DNA of 64,000 nt from Oxalobacteraceae bacterium AB_14 (GTDB lineage: Bacteria; Pseudomonadota; Gammaproteobacteria; Burkholderiales; Burkholderiaceae_D): NCBI GenBank assembly GCA_000381565.1, contig KB906725.1, forward strand, positions 997,785 to 1,061,784, read 5' to 3'. The notes beneath the pieces were generated by a model. The model was not told the origin of the DNA, searched no databases, and was given only the letters and a program-made list of their open reading frames with translations. The translations under genes were made by a program, and so were the position numbers. Below, one piece after another: positions 44,818 to 53,828 of the stretch. Every line of letters starts with the position of its first letter. Within the stretch, counting starts at the first letter, position 1.

Positions 44818-46761
44818 ATGGAAAGTCGTCTCACCCGCCTGGAAGCCGTGCAAACCATGCTGCTGGAAATCGGCCAGAAGTCGAGCAGCTGCACCGATAT
44901 CAGCGAGTTCCTGCAGGCCGTGCATGCGGCGCTGGGCCGCATCATGTATGCCGCCAATTTCTTCGTGGCCCTGAGCGACCGCGACGGACCGGTCAACCAG
45001 GTGCGCTTCGTGTATTTCGTCGACGAGGTGGACGATCCGCCCAGCCGCGACGCGCTGTTCGAGCTGGTCGAGGGCGAGTCGCCGACGGCGACCGTGATCG
45101 CCACCCGCGAGCGCATGGTGATGACGGCGGCCGAGCACGTGTCCAGGCGCGAGGCCAACGCCGGCTTCGGCATCGGCACCATCGCCGAGCACTGGATGGG
45201 CTGTCCGCTGCTGGACCAGAACCACCAGTCGCTGGGCGCGATCGTGATCCAGAGCTACGACAAGGAACACACCTTCAGCGAGGAAGACCAGGCGCTGTTC
45301 GCGCTGATCGCCAACCAGGTATCGAGCGCGCTGCAAGGCTTGCAGAGCATGGACCGGCTCGAGCGCGCGGTGCAGGAGCGCACCGCCTTGCTGGCGCACG
45401 AGGTGGCCGAGCGGCGCCGCGCCGAGAACATCCAGCGCGCGCTGTACGAGCTGGCCAACCTGTCGGCCACGGCCACCGGCGGCAGCCGCCTGAACATGCG
45501 GCTGCACCAGATCATCAGCGAGCTGGTGCCGGCGCAGAATTTCCTGATGGCGCTGTACCACCCGGACACCAAGGAAATCAGCATCCCGTATTTCGTCGAC
45601 CAGAAGGACCAGCAGGCGCCGGTCAAGCGCTTCGACTACGGCGTCGGCATGTCCTCGTATGTGCTGCAGCGCAAGCAGGCGATGCTGCTCGACCGCGCCG
45701 GCTTCCAGGCGCTGGTGGCCAGCGGCGAGATGGAGCACCCGCTGGGCAACGTCGACATCGCCAGCTGGATGGGCGCGCCGATGCTGCTGGGCGACGTGGC
45801 CTATGGCGTGATCATCGTGCAGAGCTATGACGACGCGGTGACCTACACCCAGGCTGACCTCGAGATCCTGGCCTTCATGGCCAGCCACGTGGCGGTGGCG
45901 ATCGCGCGCATGCAGGCCGACCGCGAGATCCGCCGCGCCAAGGAGGCGCTGGAGGAACAGAACGCGGCGCTGGAGAACGCGCTGACCTCGCTCAAGGACG
46001 CGCAGGGCGAACTGGTGCGGCAGGAGAAGCTGGCCTCGCTGGGGCGGCTGGTGGCCGGCGTGGCGCACGAGATCAACACGCCGCTGGGCATCTGCGTGAC
46101 GGCCACCAGCCACCTGGTGGAGGAGCTCAAGCTGACGCGCGAGGACATGGCGGCCGGCACCCTGGACGAGGACGGCCTGAACCAGTTCTTCGACATCATC
46201 TCGCAATCGCTGCGCATCATGACCAGCAACACCCAGCGGGCGGCGGCGCTGGTGCGCAGCTTCAAGCAGGTGGCGGTGGACCAGTCGTCCGACGATATCC
46301 GCAGCTTCAACCTGCGCAAATACCTCGACGAGGTGCTGCTGTCGCTGCAGCCCAAGCTGAAGGGCAAGCCGATCGCCGTCGAGATCGATTGCGACGAGCA
46401 CATCAACATGGCCAGCTTCCCCGGCGCGGTGTCGCAGATCGTCACCAACATGGTGGTCAACTCGCTGGTGCACGGCTTCGAGGAAGGGGAGTCCGGCAAG
46501 ATCAGGATCAGCGGCAAGGTCGACGGCGACTTCGTCGACTTCGACTACAGCGACGACGGCGCCGGCATGGACAACAGCACCCTGGCGCAGCTGTTCGACC
46601 CCTTCTTCACCACCAAGCGCGGCTCGGGCGGCAGCGGCCTGGGCGCGCACATCCTGTACAACCTGGTGACGGGCGCGCTGGGCGGCACCATCAAGGTGGT
46701 CAGCGCGCCGGGCATGGGCCTGCACTACAAGCTGCGCTTCCCCAAGATCAAGCGCAAGTAG
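44818..46761 (+). CDS. GAF-domain sensor histidine kinase
   Basis: A 647-residue soluble kinase. Two GAF domains lie at about residues 20-180 and 225-370 (YAANFFVALSDRDG; QNFLMALYHPDTKE). A coiled coil leads to the H-box GVAHEINTPLGI (His near 416). The ATPase domain has the N box TNMVVNSLVHGF, G1 SDDGAGMD, and the G2 region TTKRGSGGSGLGAHI. It likely senses a cytoplasmic small molecule or redox state. The convergent neighbour is an HD-GYP response regulator, a plausible partner, since paired kinases and DUF3369 regulators are common. Confidence 0.9.
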   Translation: MESRLTRLEAVQTMLLEIGQKSSSCTDISEFLQAVHAALGRIMYAANFFVALSDRDGPVNQVRFVYFVDEVDDPPSRDALFELVEGESPTATVIATRERMVMTAAEHVSRREANAGFGIGTIAEHWMGCPLLDQNHQSLGAIVIQSYDKEHTFSEEDQALFALIANQVSSALQGLQSMDRLERAVQERTALLAHEVAERRRAENIQRALYELANLSATATGGSRLNMRLHQIISELVPAQNFLMALYHPDTKEISIPYFVDQKDQQAPVKRFDYGVGMSSYVLQRKQAMLLDRAGFQALVASGEMEHPLGNVDIASWMGAPMLLGDVAYGVIIVQSYDDAVTYTQADLEILAFMASHVAVAIARMQADREIRRAKEALEEQNAALENALTSLKDAQGELVRQEKLASLGRLVAGVAHEINTPLGICVTATSHLVEELKLTREDMAAGTLDEDGLNQFFDIISQSLRIMTSNTQRAAALVRSFKQVAVDQSSDDIRSFNLRKYLDEVLLSLQPKLKGKPIAVEIDCDEHINMASFPGAVSQIVTNMVVNSLVHGFEEGESGKIRISGKVDGDFVDFDYSDDGAGMDNSTLAQLFDPFFTTKRGSGGSGLGAHILYNLVTGALGGTIKVVSAPGMGLHYKLRFPKIKRK

Positions 46762-46769
46762 GCGTGGCG

Positions 46770-46789
46770 GCGGCGCCCCGGGGCGCCGC
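46770..46789. other. Perfect GC palindrome between convergent genes
   Basis: GCGGCGCCCC (46770-46779) and GGGGCGCCGC (46780-46789) are perfectly self-complementary with no loop. There is no T run on either side, so it is a structural element or weak bidirectional stop. Confidence 0.4.
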
Positions 46790-46800
46790 GCCCGGCCGGC

Positions 46801-48306
46801 TCAGTCCGGGAAGCGCTCGTTGATGGCGACCGCCTTGTCGATGTTCTGGCACAGCAGGTCGACGTAGACCGGGTCGAGGTGATGGCCGGCCACTTCGCGC
46901 AGGTGCGCGATTACCTTGTCGATCGGCCAGGCTTCCTTGTAGCAGCGCTTGTGCATCAGCGCGTCGAACACGTCGGCCACGGCGACGATGCGCGCGTACA
47001 GGTGGATGTCGTGGCCCTTGAGGCCTTGCGGATAGCCGCTGCCGTCGAATTTTTCGTGGTGCTGGTGGGCGATCACGGCGGCCGCCTTCAGGATCGGGCG
47101 CTGCGAGCCGTCCAGGATGGACAGGCCGACGGTCGGGTGCTGCTTCATGATTTCCCACTCGGCCGCGTCGAGCTTGCCCGGCTTGAGCAGCACCGCGTCC
47201 GGCGTGGCGATCTTGCCGATGTCGTGCATCGGCGCGGCGTGGCGCAGCACGGCCGTTTCATCGTCCGGCATGCCGGAGGCCTGGGCCAGCAGGTGGCACA
47301 CTTCCGACATGCGGCGCACGTGGTTGCCCGCCTCGTTGGAGCGCGACTCGACCACGTCGCCCAGGCGCAGGATCAGCTCGGCCTGGGTGTCGGTGATCTC
47401 CTGGGTCAAGAGGATGTTGTCGAAGGCGATGGCGACGCCGGAGCAGAACACTTCGAGCAGCTTGGTGTCGATCTCGGAGATTTCCTCGACCCCCTTGAGC
47501 ACCAGCAGCGAGGCCTTGCCGCTGCTGTTGGGGAAGTAGCCGATGTAGGTGTCGCCTTCGACGCGCGAGATCTTGTTGCTCTTGGCGGCGTCGAGCTGGG
47601 CCAGCACGTCGGGGCTGAGCAGGGTGCCGTCCTGGTCGCCGATCTGGGCCAGGATTTCGTAGTCGTTCTCGCCGCTGATGGCGGTGGCGCCGCGCAGGCG
47701 CAGCAGCATGCTGTGTTCCAGGCGCAGCAGCGCCACCACCTGCTGCAGCAGGCCGTTGGCGAAGTCCTTCAGGTTGCGTTGCTGGAAGATGTGGGCCGAG
47801 GCGGCGATCACCCGCTCCAGGCCTTCGCGGTAGTTCAGCTGCTGGCGGCGCGCCTCCTCGACCTTCATGATGTCGCGGTAGGCGCGCAGCGCGGCGAAGG
47901 TGGTGGTGAACAGCTTGGTGCGGTCGAGCTCGGTCTTTTCCTTGTAGTCGTTGATGTCGTAGTTGACGATCACGCGTTCTTCGGGGGCCTGGCCGGGCTG
48001 GCCGGTGCGCAGCACGATGCGGGTGAACTGGTTGTCGAGGTCTTCGCGCATCCAGCGCGCCACTTCCAGGCCGCTGTCTTCCTTTTCCATCACCACGTCG
48101 AGGAACACCAGCGCGATGTCGGTTTCGCGCGCCAGCACTTGCTTGGCCTCGGCGCCGCTGTAGGCGTGCACGAAGCTCAGGGCGCGGCCGTCGAGGCGGA
48201 AGCGGCTCAGCGTCAGTTTGGTGATGTCGTGGATGTCCGGTTCGTCGTCGACCAACAGGACTTTCCAGGGCGCTAGCTTAGGCGAGGCAGAAGACAAAAA
48301 AGACAT
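46801..48306 (-). CDS. Response regulator with DUF3369 and HD-GYP domains
   Basis: A 501-residue cyclic di-GMP phosphodiesterase-type regulator. The receiver is at ~14-140 (VLLVDDEPDIHD, phospho-acceptor Asp in LVFLDVVMEKEDSG). DUF3369, a GAF-like domain, lies at ~165-315. The HD-GYP domain is at ~325-500 with the metal residues HDIGKI, HHEKFDGSGYP and the DVFDAL motif. It should hydrolyse cyclic di-GMP when phosphorylated, opposing the three GGDEF proteins of the window. It converges with the GAF kinase. Confidence 0.92.
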   Translation of the reverse strand: MSFLSSASPKLAPWKVLLVDDEPDIHDITKLTLSRFRLDGRALSFVHAYSGAEAKQVLARETDIALVFLDVVMEKEDSGLEVARWMREDLDNQFTRIVLRTGQPGQAPEERVIVNYDINDYKEKTELDRTKLFTTTFAALRAYRDIMKVEEARRQQLNYREGLERVIAASAHIFQQRNLKDFANGLLQQVVALLRLEHSMLLRLRGATAISGENDYEILAQIGDQDGTLLSPDVLAQLDAAKSNKISRVEGDTYIGYFPNSSGKASLLVLKGVEEISEIDTKLLEVFCSGVAIAFDNILLTQEITDTQAELILRLGDVVESRSNEAGNHVRRMSEVCHLLAQASGMPDDETAVLRHAAPMHDIGKIATPDAVLLKPGKLDAAEWEIMKQHPTVGLSILDGSQRPILKAAAVIAHQHHEKFDGSGYPQGLKGHDIHLYARIVAVADVFDALMHKRCYKEAWPIDKVIAHLREVAGHHLDPVYVDLLCQNIDKAVAINERFPD

Positions 48307-48374
48307 AGGGACGAGTTCCGCAAAATGGCACTACCAAATAGTTTTTCGATTGTAGTCTTACCCACTGCTCTTAA

Positions 48375-48399
48375 CAACAGGCAACAAAAATTCCTGTTG
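48375..48399. promoter_or_regulatory. Inverted repeat upstream of the HD-GYP regulator
   Basis: CAACAGG (48375-48381) and CCTGTTG (48393-48399) with an 11-base centre, 70-90 bases upstream of the HD-GYP start. It is an operator or hairpin candidate. Confidence 0.3.
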
Positions 48400-48593
48400 C
48401 TTTGCACAACACTCCCGAGGCGATCCGGGCGCTCTGATTGTACGGCGCGTTTGACCGCGGCGGCGCAGCGTTAGTCTTCTGTAACGCCTATGTGCAGCCG
48501 AAACAATACTTCGTTTTTGGCAATATTGCTATCTCCGTGAGAATTATTTTATCGGGATGTGCAACAAAGCGATGCGTGGCTGTTGGACGGAAG

Positions 48594-48620
48594 AATTCTC
48601 CAGACAGTGTCTGGAGAATT
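48594..48620. terminator. Perfect 13-bp inverted repeat at the edge of the low-GC cassette
   Basis: AATTCTCCAGACA (48594-48606) and TGTCTGGAGAATT (48608-48620) around a single G, followed on the plus strand by TT. It may end leftward transcripts of the DUF1828 cassette or rightward ones, or mark the cassette boundary. Confidence 0.5.
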
Positions 48621-48731
48621 TTGAGCATGAGCTAATGAAGAGGAATCATCAGGCCAGAAAAAGGCTGGGTACGTACAATGGATGACAGTATCGCCATCTC
48701 ACTTTGAGCTTTGTGCGGGTCAACGCGGTCG

Positions 48732-49118
48732 TCAACAATCATGAGTGTCGATACTTGATCGGCGAAAGGGCCGTTCACGACATCGCCCACTTTCCTCATG
48801 ATTTTGTTGTTGGGCGAGCATAGTAAAGTCACCATTTTCACTGAGCGTGATTCCATGTCCACTGACCACATCGCGCAATGCCCGCATTCTGGAATGATGT
48901 GCAAGGTCGATTCCCAGCGATGACAGATGTGCCAAGGTGTCGCCGTTGTCGCTGATCAGGATGTGTTTTTCGCCGGCTTCCATGAGATAGATATTAATTG
49001 CTGCGCCATCGGGGAGGCTAAACGGCGTTCCGATTCTCAGGCCGTTACTTCCGGTAATTCCGCGGACGGTTTTGCAGTCATATCTAGTGAGCGTCTGTGC
49101 CCATTCGCAGGTCAACAT
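48732..49118 (-). CDS. DUF1828-domain protein, possibly frameshifted at its 3' end
   Basis: A 128-residue protein. Residues ~1-100 match DUF1828 (RIGTPFSLPDGAAINIYL, LISDNGDTLAHLSSLGIDL), a small domain of unknown function seen in phage-related and defence-like settings. GGAG six bases before ATG 49118 is a good ribosome site. After about residue 100 (near base 48820) the sequence turns low-complexity. Another frame, open from there down to 48632, reads NNKIMRKVGDVVNGPFADQ and looks more protein-like, so the true product may end at 48632. GC is lower than in the flanks. It overlaps the preceding gene by 7 bases. Confidence 0.65.
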   Translation of the reverse strand: MLTCEWAQTLTRYDCKTVRGITGSNGLRIGTPFSLPDGAAINIYLMEAGEKHILISDNGDTLAHLSSLGIDLAHHSRMRALRDVVSGHGITLSENGDFTMLAQQQNHEESGRCRERPFRRSSIDTHDC

Positions 49119-49561
49119 GGTTGCTCCAAAACGAAAGATTCAATATTGGTTCTCGATAAAAACCAAGAAAAACTACCCTGCCAGTTATCGCAGTCTACGC
49201 TTGTCTCTGAGACCGCGTAAACTTCCTCGTTTGGCAGGTGTTCATGTGGGCCATAGATGGCAGGATCTCCGTTGTGGCTGAGCTTATCGCGCGGGCAGAC
49301 TTCTCGTTGATAAATCCGCTGTCGATGAGAAGCCATTCGTTGAAAAATGGAGAATGTCATCAAACAATCGCTGACCACGGTAGCGACGCGTAGTTCAATC
49401 TGGCGTGTCATGCCGACGATGAAGATGCCCGCCGCGTCAGCCAACAATGCTGTACCCATGATCAAACCCCGATGATTTTCTTTCGGACGAAAGCCGGACC
49501 AATTGCGCATCAGTTTCCTCTGGTGGAAAATCTGATGCACTTTGTCTGGTTCAAAGCGCAT
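49112..49561 (-). CDS. Hypothetical protein of the low-GC cassette
   Basis: A 149-residue soluble protein, first gene of a two-gene leftward cassette ahead of the DUF1828 gene. Features: RNWSGFRPKENHRGLIMGTA near the start, RIYQREVCPRDK in the middle, and a conserved-looking YGPHEHLPNEEVYAV followed by WFLSRTNI. The family is not recognised. The His-rich GPHEHL could be functional. ATG 49510 has a better ribosome site (AGAGGA) than ATG 49561, so the first 17 residues are uncertain. Base composition and codon use differ from the flanking genes, suggesting transfer. Confidence 0.6.
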   Translation of the reverse strand: MRFEPDKVHQIFHQRKLMRNWSGFRPKENHRGLIMGTALLADAAGIFIVGMTRQIELRVATVVSDCLMTFSIFQRMASHRQRIYQREVCPRDKLSHNGDPAIYGPHEHLPNEEVYAVSETSVDCDNWQGSFSWFLSRTNIESFVLEQPC

Positions 49562-49629
49562 TGGATGTCCAGCTCTTGGGGGATTGCCAGAGTTTAGCTC
49601 AGCTTGGGATCTTTGTAGCAGGGGTGATG

Positions 49630-49666
49630 AAAAAAGCCCGCAAGGAGCGTGACGCTCGTTGCGGGC
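49630..49666 (-). terminator. Terminator of phoX
   Basis: GCCCGCAA (49636-49643) and TTGCGGGC (49659-49666) enclose an inner GAGCG/CGCTC stem. On the minus strand it is followed by six T (49635-49630). Confidence 0.85.
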
Positions 49667-49696
49667 CGGGACAGCTGGGGTAACTAGTTCAAGCGC

Positions 49697-51619
49697 TTAC
49701 TTCACGGCCGGCATGCCGGTCAGGTAGCCGACGGCGGCGCCGAAGCGGTCGCGGTAGTTGGCGCGGATCAGCGGGTCCAGCGTGGTCTGCACCTTGCTGT
49801 GCAGGGCCGCTTCCCAGTCGCCCGGATGCTGGAAGTTGCTCATGATGTAGGCGAAGCCGTTGATGTCGTCGACCGCGTGCAGGCCGGTCGACTCGGCGCC
49901 GGCCGGCGTCGACAGCAGGCGCGTCAGCGCCTTGGTGTCGACGTTGTAGGCCCACAGGAAGTTGTTGACGTGCAGGCCGCTGTCCTCGCCGATGAACAGG
50001 GTGCGCAGCTTTTCCGAGAACTTGATGTTGTCCGGATTGGCGATCTTGTCCGGATTGGCCAGGTTGCCCAGCGCGTCCGGCTTGGCCAGGTCCTCGCCCA
50101 CCAGCGCCGGCACGGCGGCCATGTCGACCGGCACCCATTCGCTGTTGATGGCGGCGCCGCTGTCGTCCACCTGGCCGGCCTTCAGGTTCAGCGCGTAGAC
50201 GATGCCGGCGTTCGGGCCCTTGATCGAGATGCCGCCCGAACCGTTGGTCATCGCGGCCTGGATGTAGCTCATCGCGCTGTAGGCGACCTTGTCCTTGGCG
50301 TTGACGGTCGTGCCTTCCATCTTGGTGAAGCCCAGGCTGCCGCCCTTGAACGCGGCGTAGCGGTGGGTTTCCAGGAAGGCCGCGGCCTTTTCCTTGCCCG
50401 GCACGAACTTGACCCAGTTGGTCTTGCCGCCGAACGGGATCTTGGTGTACGCGGCGTCGGCCGGATCGGTGGTCTTGACGCTGACGATGTCGGCCGCCTT
50501 CAGGGTGTCGGCCAGGGCCTTGATCTCGGCGCTGGTGGCGCTGCCCAGCTTGATCCACGACAGCGTCGCCGAGCCGCCGTTGTCGGCGCTCTTCTGGCTC
50601 CACTTGGCGACGTACAGGGTGCCGGAGGACAGGTCCTGCGCCTTGTCGGCGACGAACATGAACAGGCCGCCGTTGGTGGCGTCGTCGCCCATCAGCGCGG
50701 TGCGCTCGTCCGGCATCACCTGCACCAGTTCGTGCGAGATGCGGCCCATGCAGTAGTGCTTCTTGATGCTGCCGGTGCCGTCCGGGTTGACGGTGATCTC
50801 CGGCATGTGGCCGTAGTGGTAAGGGTTGGCCTTGGTGGCGTCGCCGTACAGATTGGTGCTGAAGGCGGCGAACTGGGTGTTCTTGTCGATGACGGTCGCG
50901 TCCGGCTCGTACTCTTCGCTCGACAGGTGGGTGTTCCACGGCGAGCGGCTGGCGCCGCAGGTGATCCACAGGCCGTTGACGCCGGCCGTGTTGACGTTGT
51001 GGTACTTCACCAGCGACAGCGCGCCGGTGGTCTTGTCCTGGTCCAGGGTCAGCACGGCGATCGGCGACGGCAGCATGCCGTACATCGAGTCGCCCTTGAC
51101 GTTGCGGGTGGCGTATTCGAACTGCACCACGGCGAACACGGTGTTACCCTTGACGCCGGCCACGGTCGGCGCGGCCAGCTTGAGCAGCGAGGTGCCGTCC
51201 GGGCAGTCGGAGAAGAACTGGCGCTGGGCGGCGTCGGTCTTGTCGACGATGGGCGCGTTGTTGATGTCGTAGTAGCCGCCGGCCAGCACGGTGCCGCCGT
51301 TGCCGTTGGAGACGTTGGCGCCGGTGATGAAGAAGGTCTGGTAAGCCAGCGAATAGGGCTGGGTCTTGCCGTCGGAGTAGGTCATGTTCAAGGTCGAACC
51401 GACGGTGGTGGTGGCCATGGCGGCGGCGTTGCCCAGGGACGGCGCGGCCATGCCGGTGAAGCTCACGGACAGCAGCTGCGGCGCGGCGGCGGCGGTGTCG
51501 CCGCCGCCGCAGGCGGCCAGCAGGGCGGCGGTGGCGCCGCCACCGGCCAGCGGCAGCAGCGGCGCGCTGGACAAGAATTTGAGGATGTTGCGGCGGGACA
51601 GATCGAGCGACTCGGTCAT
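49697..51619 (-). CDS. phoX: PhoX-family alkaline phosphatase, Tat-exported
   Basis: A 640-residue periplasmic phosphatase. The start at 51619 (AGGA seven bases upstream) gives a Tat signal: SRRNILKFLSSAPLLPLAGGG followed by LLAACGGG, which may also be lipidated. The mature chain has the PhoX/DUF839 pattern (YFFSDCPDGTSLL-type region, CMGRISHELVQVMPDERTALMGDD, GLHVNNFLWAYNV). PhoX enzymes are Fe/Ca-dependent phosphomonoesterases induced by phosphate starvation. An upstream Pho box supports this. The terminator follows directly. Confidence 0.9.
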   Translation of the reverse strand: MTESLDLSRRNILKFLSSAPLLPLAGGGATAALLAACGGGDTAAAAPQLLSVSFTGMAAPSLGNAAAMATTTVGSTLNMTYSDGKTQPYSLAYQTFFITGANVSNGNGGTVLAGGYYDINNAPIVDKTDAAQRQFFSDCPDGTSLLKLAAPTVAGVKGNTVFAVVQFEYATRNVKGDSMYGMLPSPIAVLTLDQDKTTGALSLVKYHNVNTAGVNGLWITCGASRSPWNTHLSSEEYEPDATVIDKNTQFAAFSTNLYGDATKANPYHYGHMPEITVNPDGTGSIKKHYCMGRISHELVQVMPDERTALMGDDATNGGLFMFVADKAQDLSSGTLYVAKWSQKSADNGGSATLSWIKLGSATSAEIKALADTLKAADIVSVKTTDPADAAYTKIPFGGKTNWVKFVPGKEKAAAFLETHRYAAFKGGSLGFTKMEGTTVNAKDKVAYSAMSYIQAAMTNGSGGISIKGPNAGIVYALNLKAGQVDDSGAAINSEWVPVDMAAVPALVGEDLAKPDALGNLANPDKIANPDNIKFSEKLRTLFIGEDSGLHVNNFLWAYNVDTKALTRLLSTPAGAESTGLHAVDDINGFAYIMSNFQHPGDWEAALHSKVQTTLDPLIRANYRDRFGAAVGYLTGMPAVK

Positions 51620-51707
51620 GGGAAAATCCTGTGGTAATAGTGGCCATTCCATGTGCGGCGCCGGGCGCGGCATCATGCGAGGCGGTGGCGTCACCTCGAC
51701 CGGCGCA

Positions 51708-51741
51708 ATAGTAGTGTTTTGATATGACAGGGGCGTGACAT
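51708..51741 (-). promoter_or_regulatory. Pho box and -10 of phoX
   Basis: The minus strand reads ATGTCAC-GCCC-CTGTCAT (51741-51724): two TGTCA repeats six bases apart, as in the PhoB consensus. TACTAT (51713-51708) follows after 10 bases, the exact spacing of PhoB-activated promoters in which the box replaces the -35. The ATG lies ~90 bases further. Confidence 0.75.
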
Positions 51742-51847
51742 GGGCCAAAACGTGGGCTAAAGTAAGTTCGGTAACAAAGCGATTCAAGGCGGGCCGGCGG
51801 CGGCGAAACGGGCTATATTGACAGCATCAACCGTGAAGGAGAAGCAC

Positions 51848-52339
51848 ATGCGAGGACTCACCCGTACCCTGCCGGCGGCCGCCCTGGCGCTGCTGGCCAG
51901 CGCCGCCTGGGCCGACGTCAGCGTCAGCTACGTCAAGCCGGACGACTATACCGACGTGCCGCGCAACGCCGTCGACCGCGAACGCGTGCTGAAGGATTTC
52001 AGCGACTATTTCGCCACCCTGAACCCGAAGCTGCCGGCCGGCCAGACCCTGAAGATCGAGGTGCTCGACATCGACCTGGCGGGCCGCATGTGGCCGCGCC
52101 GTCACGGCGGCGAGGATATCCGCGTGCTCAACGGCGGCGCCGACTGGCCGCGCATGCACCTGCGCTACACGCTGGAGCAGGACGGCCAGACGCTGCGCAG
52201 CGGCGACGAGCAGCTGTCGAACATGAACTACCTGCAGGGCGTCAGCCGCTACAGCGACAGCGATACGCTGCGCTATGAAAAGCCGATGCTCGACGACTGG
52301 TTCAAGCGGACCATCGCGCCGGCGCTGGCGCGGCGTTAA
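51848..52339 (+). CDS. Exported DUF3016 protein
   Basis: A 163-residue periplasmic protein. A signal peptide ends LLASAAWA. The mature chain matches DUF3016 (VSVSYVKPDDYTDVP, LKIEVLDIDLAGRMWP, LRYTLEQDGQ, YEKPMLDDWF). AAGGAGAAG before the ATG at 51848 is a strong ribosome site; an upstream in-frame ATG at 51818 has none. The function is unknown. The stop overlaps the end of the convergent mscS-like gene. Confidence 0.88.
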   Translation: MRGLTRTLPAAALALLASAAWADVSVSYVKPDDYTDVPRNAVDRERVLKDFSDYFATLNPKLPAGQTLKIEVLDIDLAGRMWPRRHGGEDIRVLNGGADWPRMHLRYTLEQDGQTLRSGDEQLSNMNYLQGVSRYSDSDTLRYEKPMLDDWFKRTIAPALARR

Positions 52340-53020
52340 GGCGCCGCCGCGCCGTCCTGGTGGACCAGGAACACGGTGCGGCTCGGGTAGGCGAAGCCGA
52401 TGCCGGCGCCGGCGAAGGCGCGCACCAGCGCCAGGTTGATGCCCTGCTGGACATCCATGTAGCGCGCGTAGTCGGGCACGGTGACGTGGTAGACCACCTC
52501 GAAGTCCAGCGACGATGCGCCGAAGCCCTTGAAGTGGGCGCGCTCGAAGCGCGTGTCGGGCTGGGCCTCGACGGCGGCGCGCACCAGGCCCGGCACCGCC
52601 TCCAGCTGGGCCGGCGTGCTCTGGTACAGCAGGCCCAGCTCGAACAGCACGCGGCGCTCTTGCATGCGCTTGTAGTTGCGGATGCGGCTCTTGAGCAGGT
52701 CGCCGTTGGCGCAGACGATTTGCTCGCCGCTGAGGCTGCGTAGCCGGGTGGTCTTCAGGCCGATGAATTCCACCGTGCCGGCCAGTTCGTCGACGGTGAC
52801 GAAGTCGCCCACGGCGAACGGCTTGTCGAGCACGATCGACAGCGAGGCGAACAGGTCGCCCAGGATGTTTTGCAGCGCCAGCGTGACGGCGATGCCGCCG
52901 ATGCCCAGGCTGGCGATCAGGGTGGTGATGTTGAAGCCGAGGTTGTCGAGCGCCACCAGCGCGAACAGCAGCCACAGGAACGGCAGCCGGGTCGTTGTCG
53001 AGAAAAGTGGCGGTCGGCAT
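52336..53020 (-). pseudogene. MscS-family mechanosensitive channel, N-terminally deleted and out of frame
   Basis: The main frame encodes the pore helix and cytoplasmic domain of an MscS-type channel (LIASLGIGGIAVTLALQNILGDLFASLSIVLDKPFAVGDFV). The natural start, ATG 53020 with GGAG eight bases upstream, encodes MPTATFLDND in another frame that runs into it about 31 bases later. The membrane helices expected before the pore helix are missing. A Met at 53064 in the channel frame overlaps the ehuA stop and adds no helix. I infer an internal deletion with frameshift. The gene closes the ect/ehu operon, where an osmotic-release channel would fit. Confidence 0.7.
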
Positions 53021-53047
53021 GGCGTACTCCAGGTCGTTGCTTGGTGG

Positions 53048-53827
53048 TCACAGGGCGTCGGCAACGGCGCTCAGGAAGGCCCGGGTGCGCGCCTCGCGCG
53101 GCGCGCCGAACAGTTGCTGGGGCGTGCCCTGCTCGCTGATGCGGCCGTCCGAGAAGAAGCACACGCGGTCGGCGAAAGCGCGGGCAAAGCCCATCTGGTG
53201 GGTCACCATCAGCATGGTCAGCCGGTGTTCGCTGCCGAGCCGGCGTATCACCTGCAGCACCTCGCCGCACAGCTCCGGGTCGAGCGCCGAGGTGATCTCG
53301 TCGAGCAGCAGCACCTGCGGGCGCAGCGCCAGCGCGCGGGCGATCGCCACGCGCTGCTGCTGGCCGCCCGACAACTGGGCCGGGTAGTGCTCCAGCTGGG
53401 CGCCCAGGCCCACCATCTCCAGCAATTCCACCGCCCGTTCGCGCGCCGCGGCGCGGTCCAGGCCCAGCGTCCGCCGCGGCGCCTCGGCGACGTTGCGCCA
53501 GGCGTTCATGTGCGGAAACAGGTTGAAATTCTGGAACACCATGCCCAGCTGCCGGCGCGCCGCGTTCTGCCAGGCGGCGTCGGCCGGCACCAGCGCGGCG
53601 CCGCGCGGCATGTGCGACAGCGGCCGGCCGTCGAGCAGCATCTGGCCGTCGTCTATCGGTTCGAGCATCATCAGCGCCCGCAGCAGGGTCGACTTGCCCG
53701 AGCCGCTGGGGCCGATGATGGCCACTTTCTCGTGGCGCGCCACCGTCAGGTCCAGGCGGTCGAGCACGGTGTGCGCGCCGTAGCGCTTGCTGACCCCGCG
53801 CAGCGCGATCAGGGGGGAGTTGTCCAT
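53048..53827 (-). CDS. ehuA: Ectoine/hydroxyectoine ABC transporter ATP-binding protein
   Basis: A 259-residue ATPase of the polar-amino-acid transporter family. Walker A is GPSGSGKST, the Q-loop VFQNFNLFPHM, signature LSGGQQQR, Walker B VLLLDEITSALDPE and the H-loop VTHQ. It energises uptake through the two permeases encoded just before it. The assignment to ectoine rests mainly on position at the end of ectABCD-marC-ehuBCD. Gap to ehuD one base. Confidence 0.88.
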   Translation of the reverse strand: MDNSPLIALRGVSKRYGAHTVLDRLDLTVARHEKVAIIGPSGSGKSTLLRALMMLEPIDDGQMLLDGRPLSHMPRGAALVPADAAWQNAARRQLGMVFQNFNLFPHMNAWRNVAEAPRRTLGLDRAAARERAVELLEMVGLGAQLEHYPAQLSGGQQQRVAIARALALRPQVLLLDEITSALDPELCGEVLQVIRRLGSEHRLTMLMVTHQMGFARAFADRVCFFSDGRISEQGTPQQLFGAPREARTRAFLSAVADAL

Positions 53828-53828
53828 C

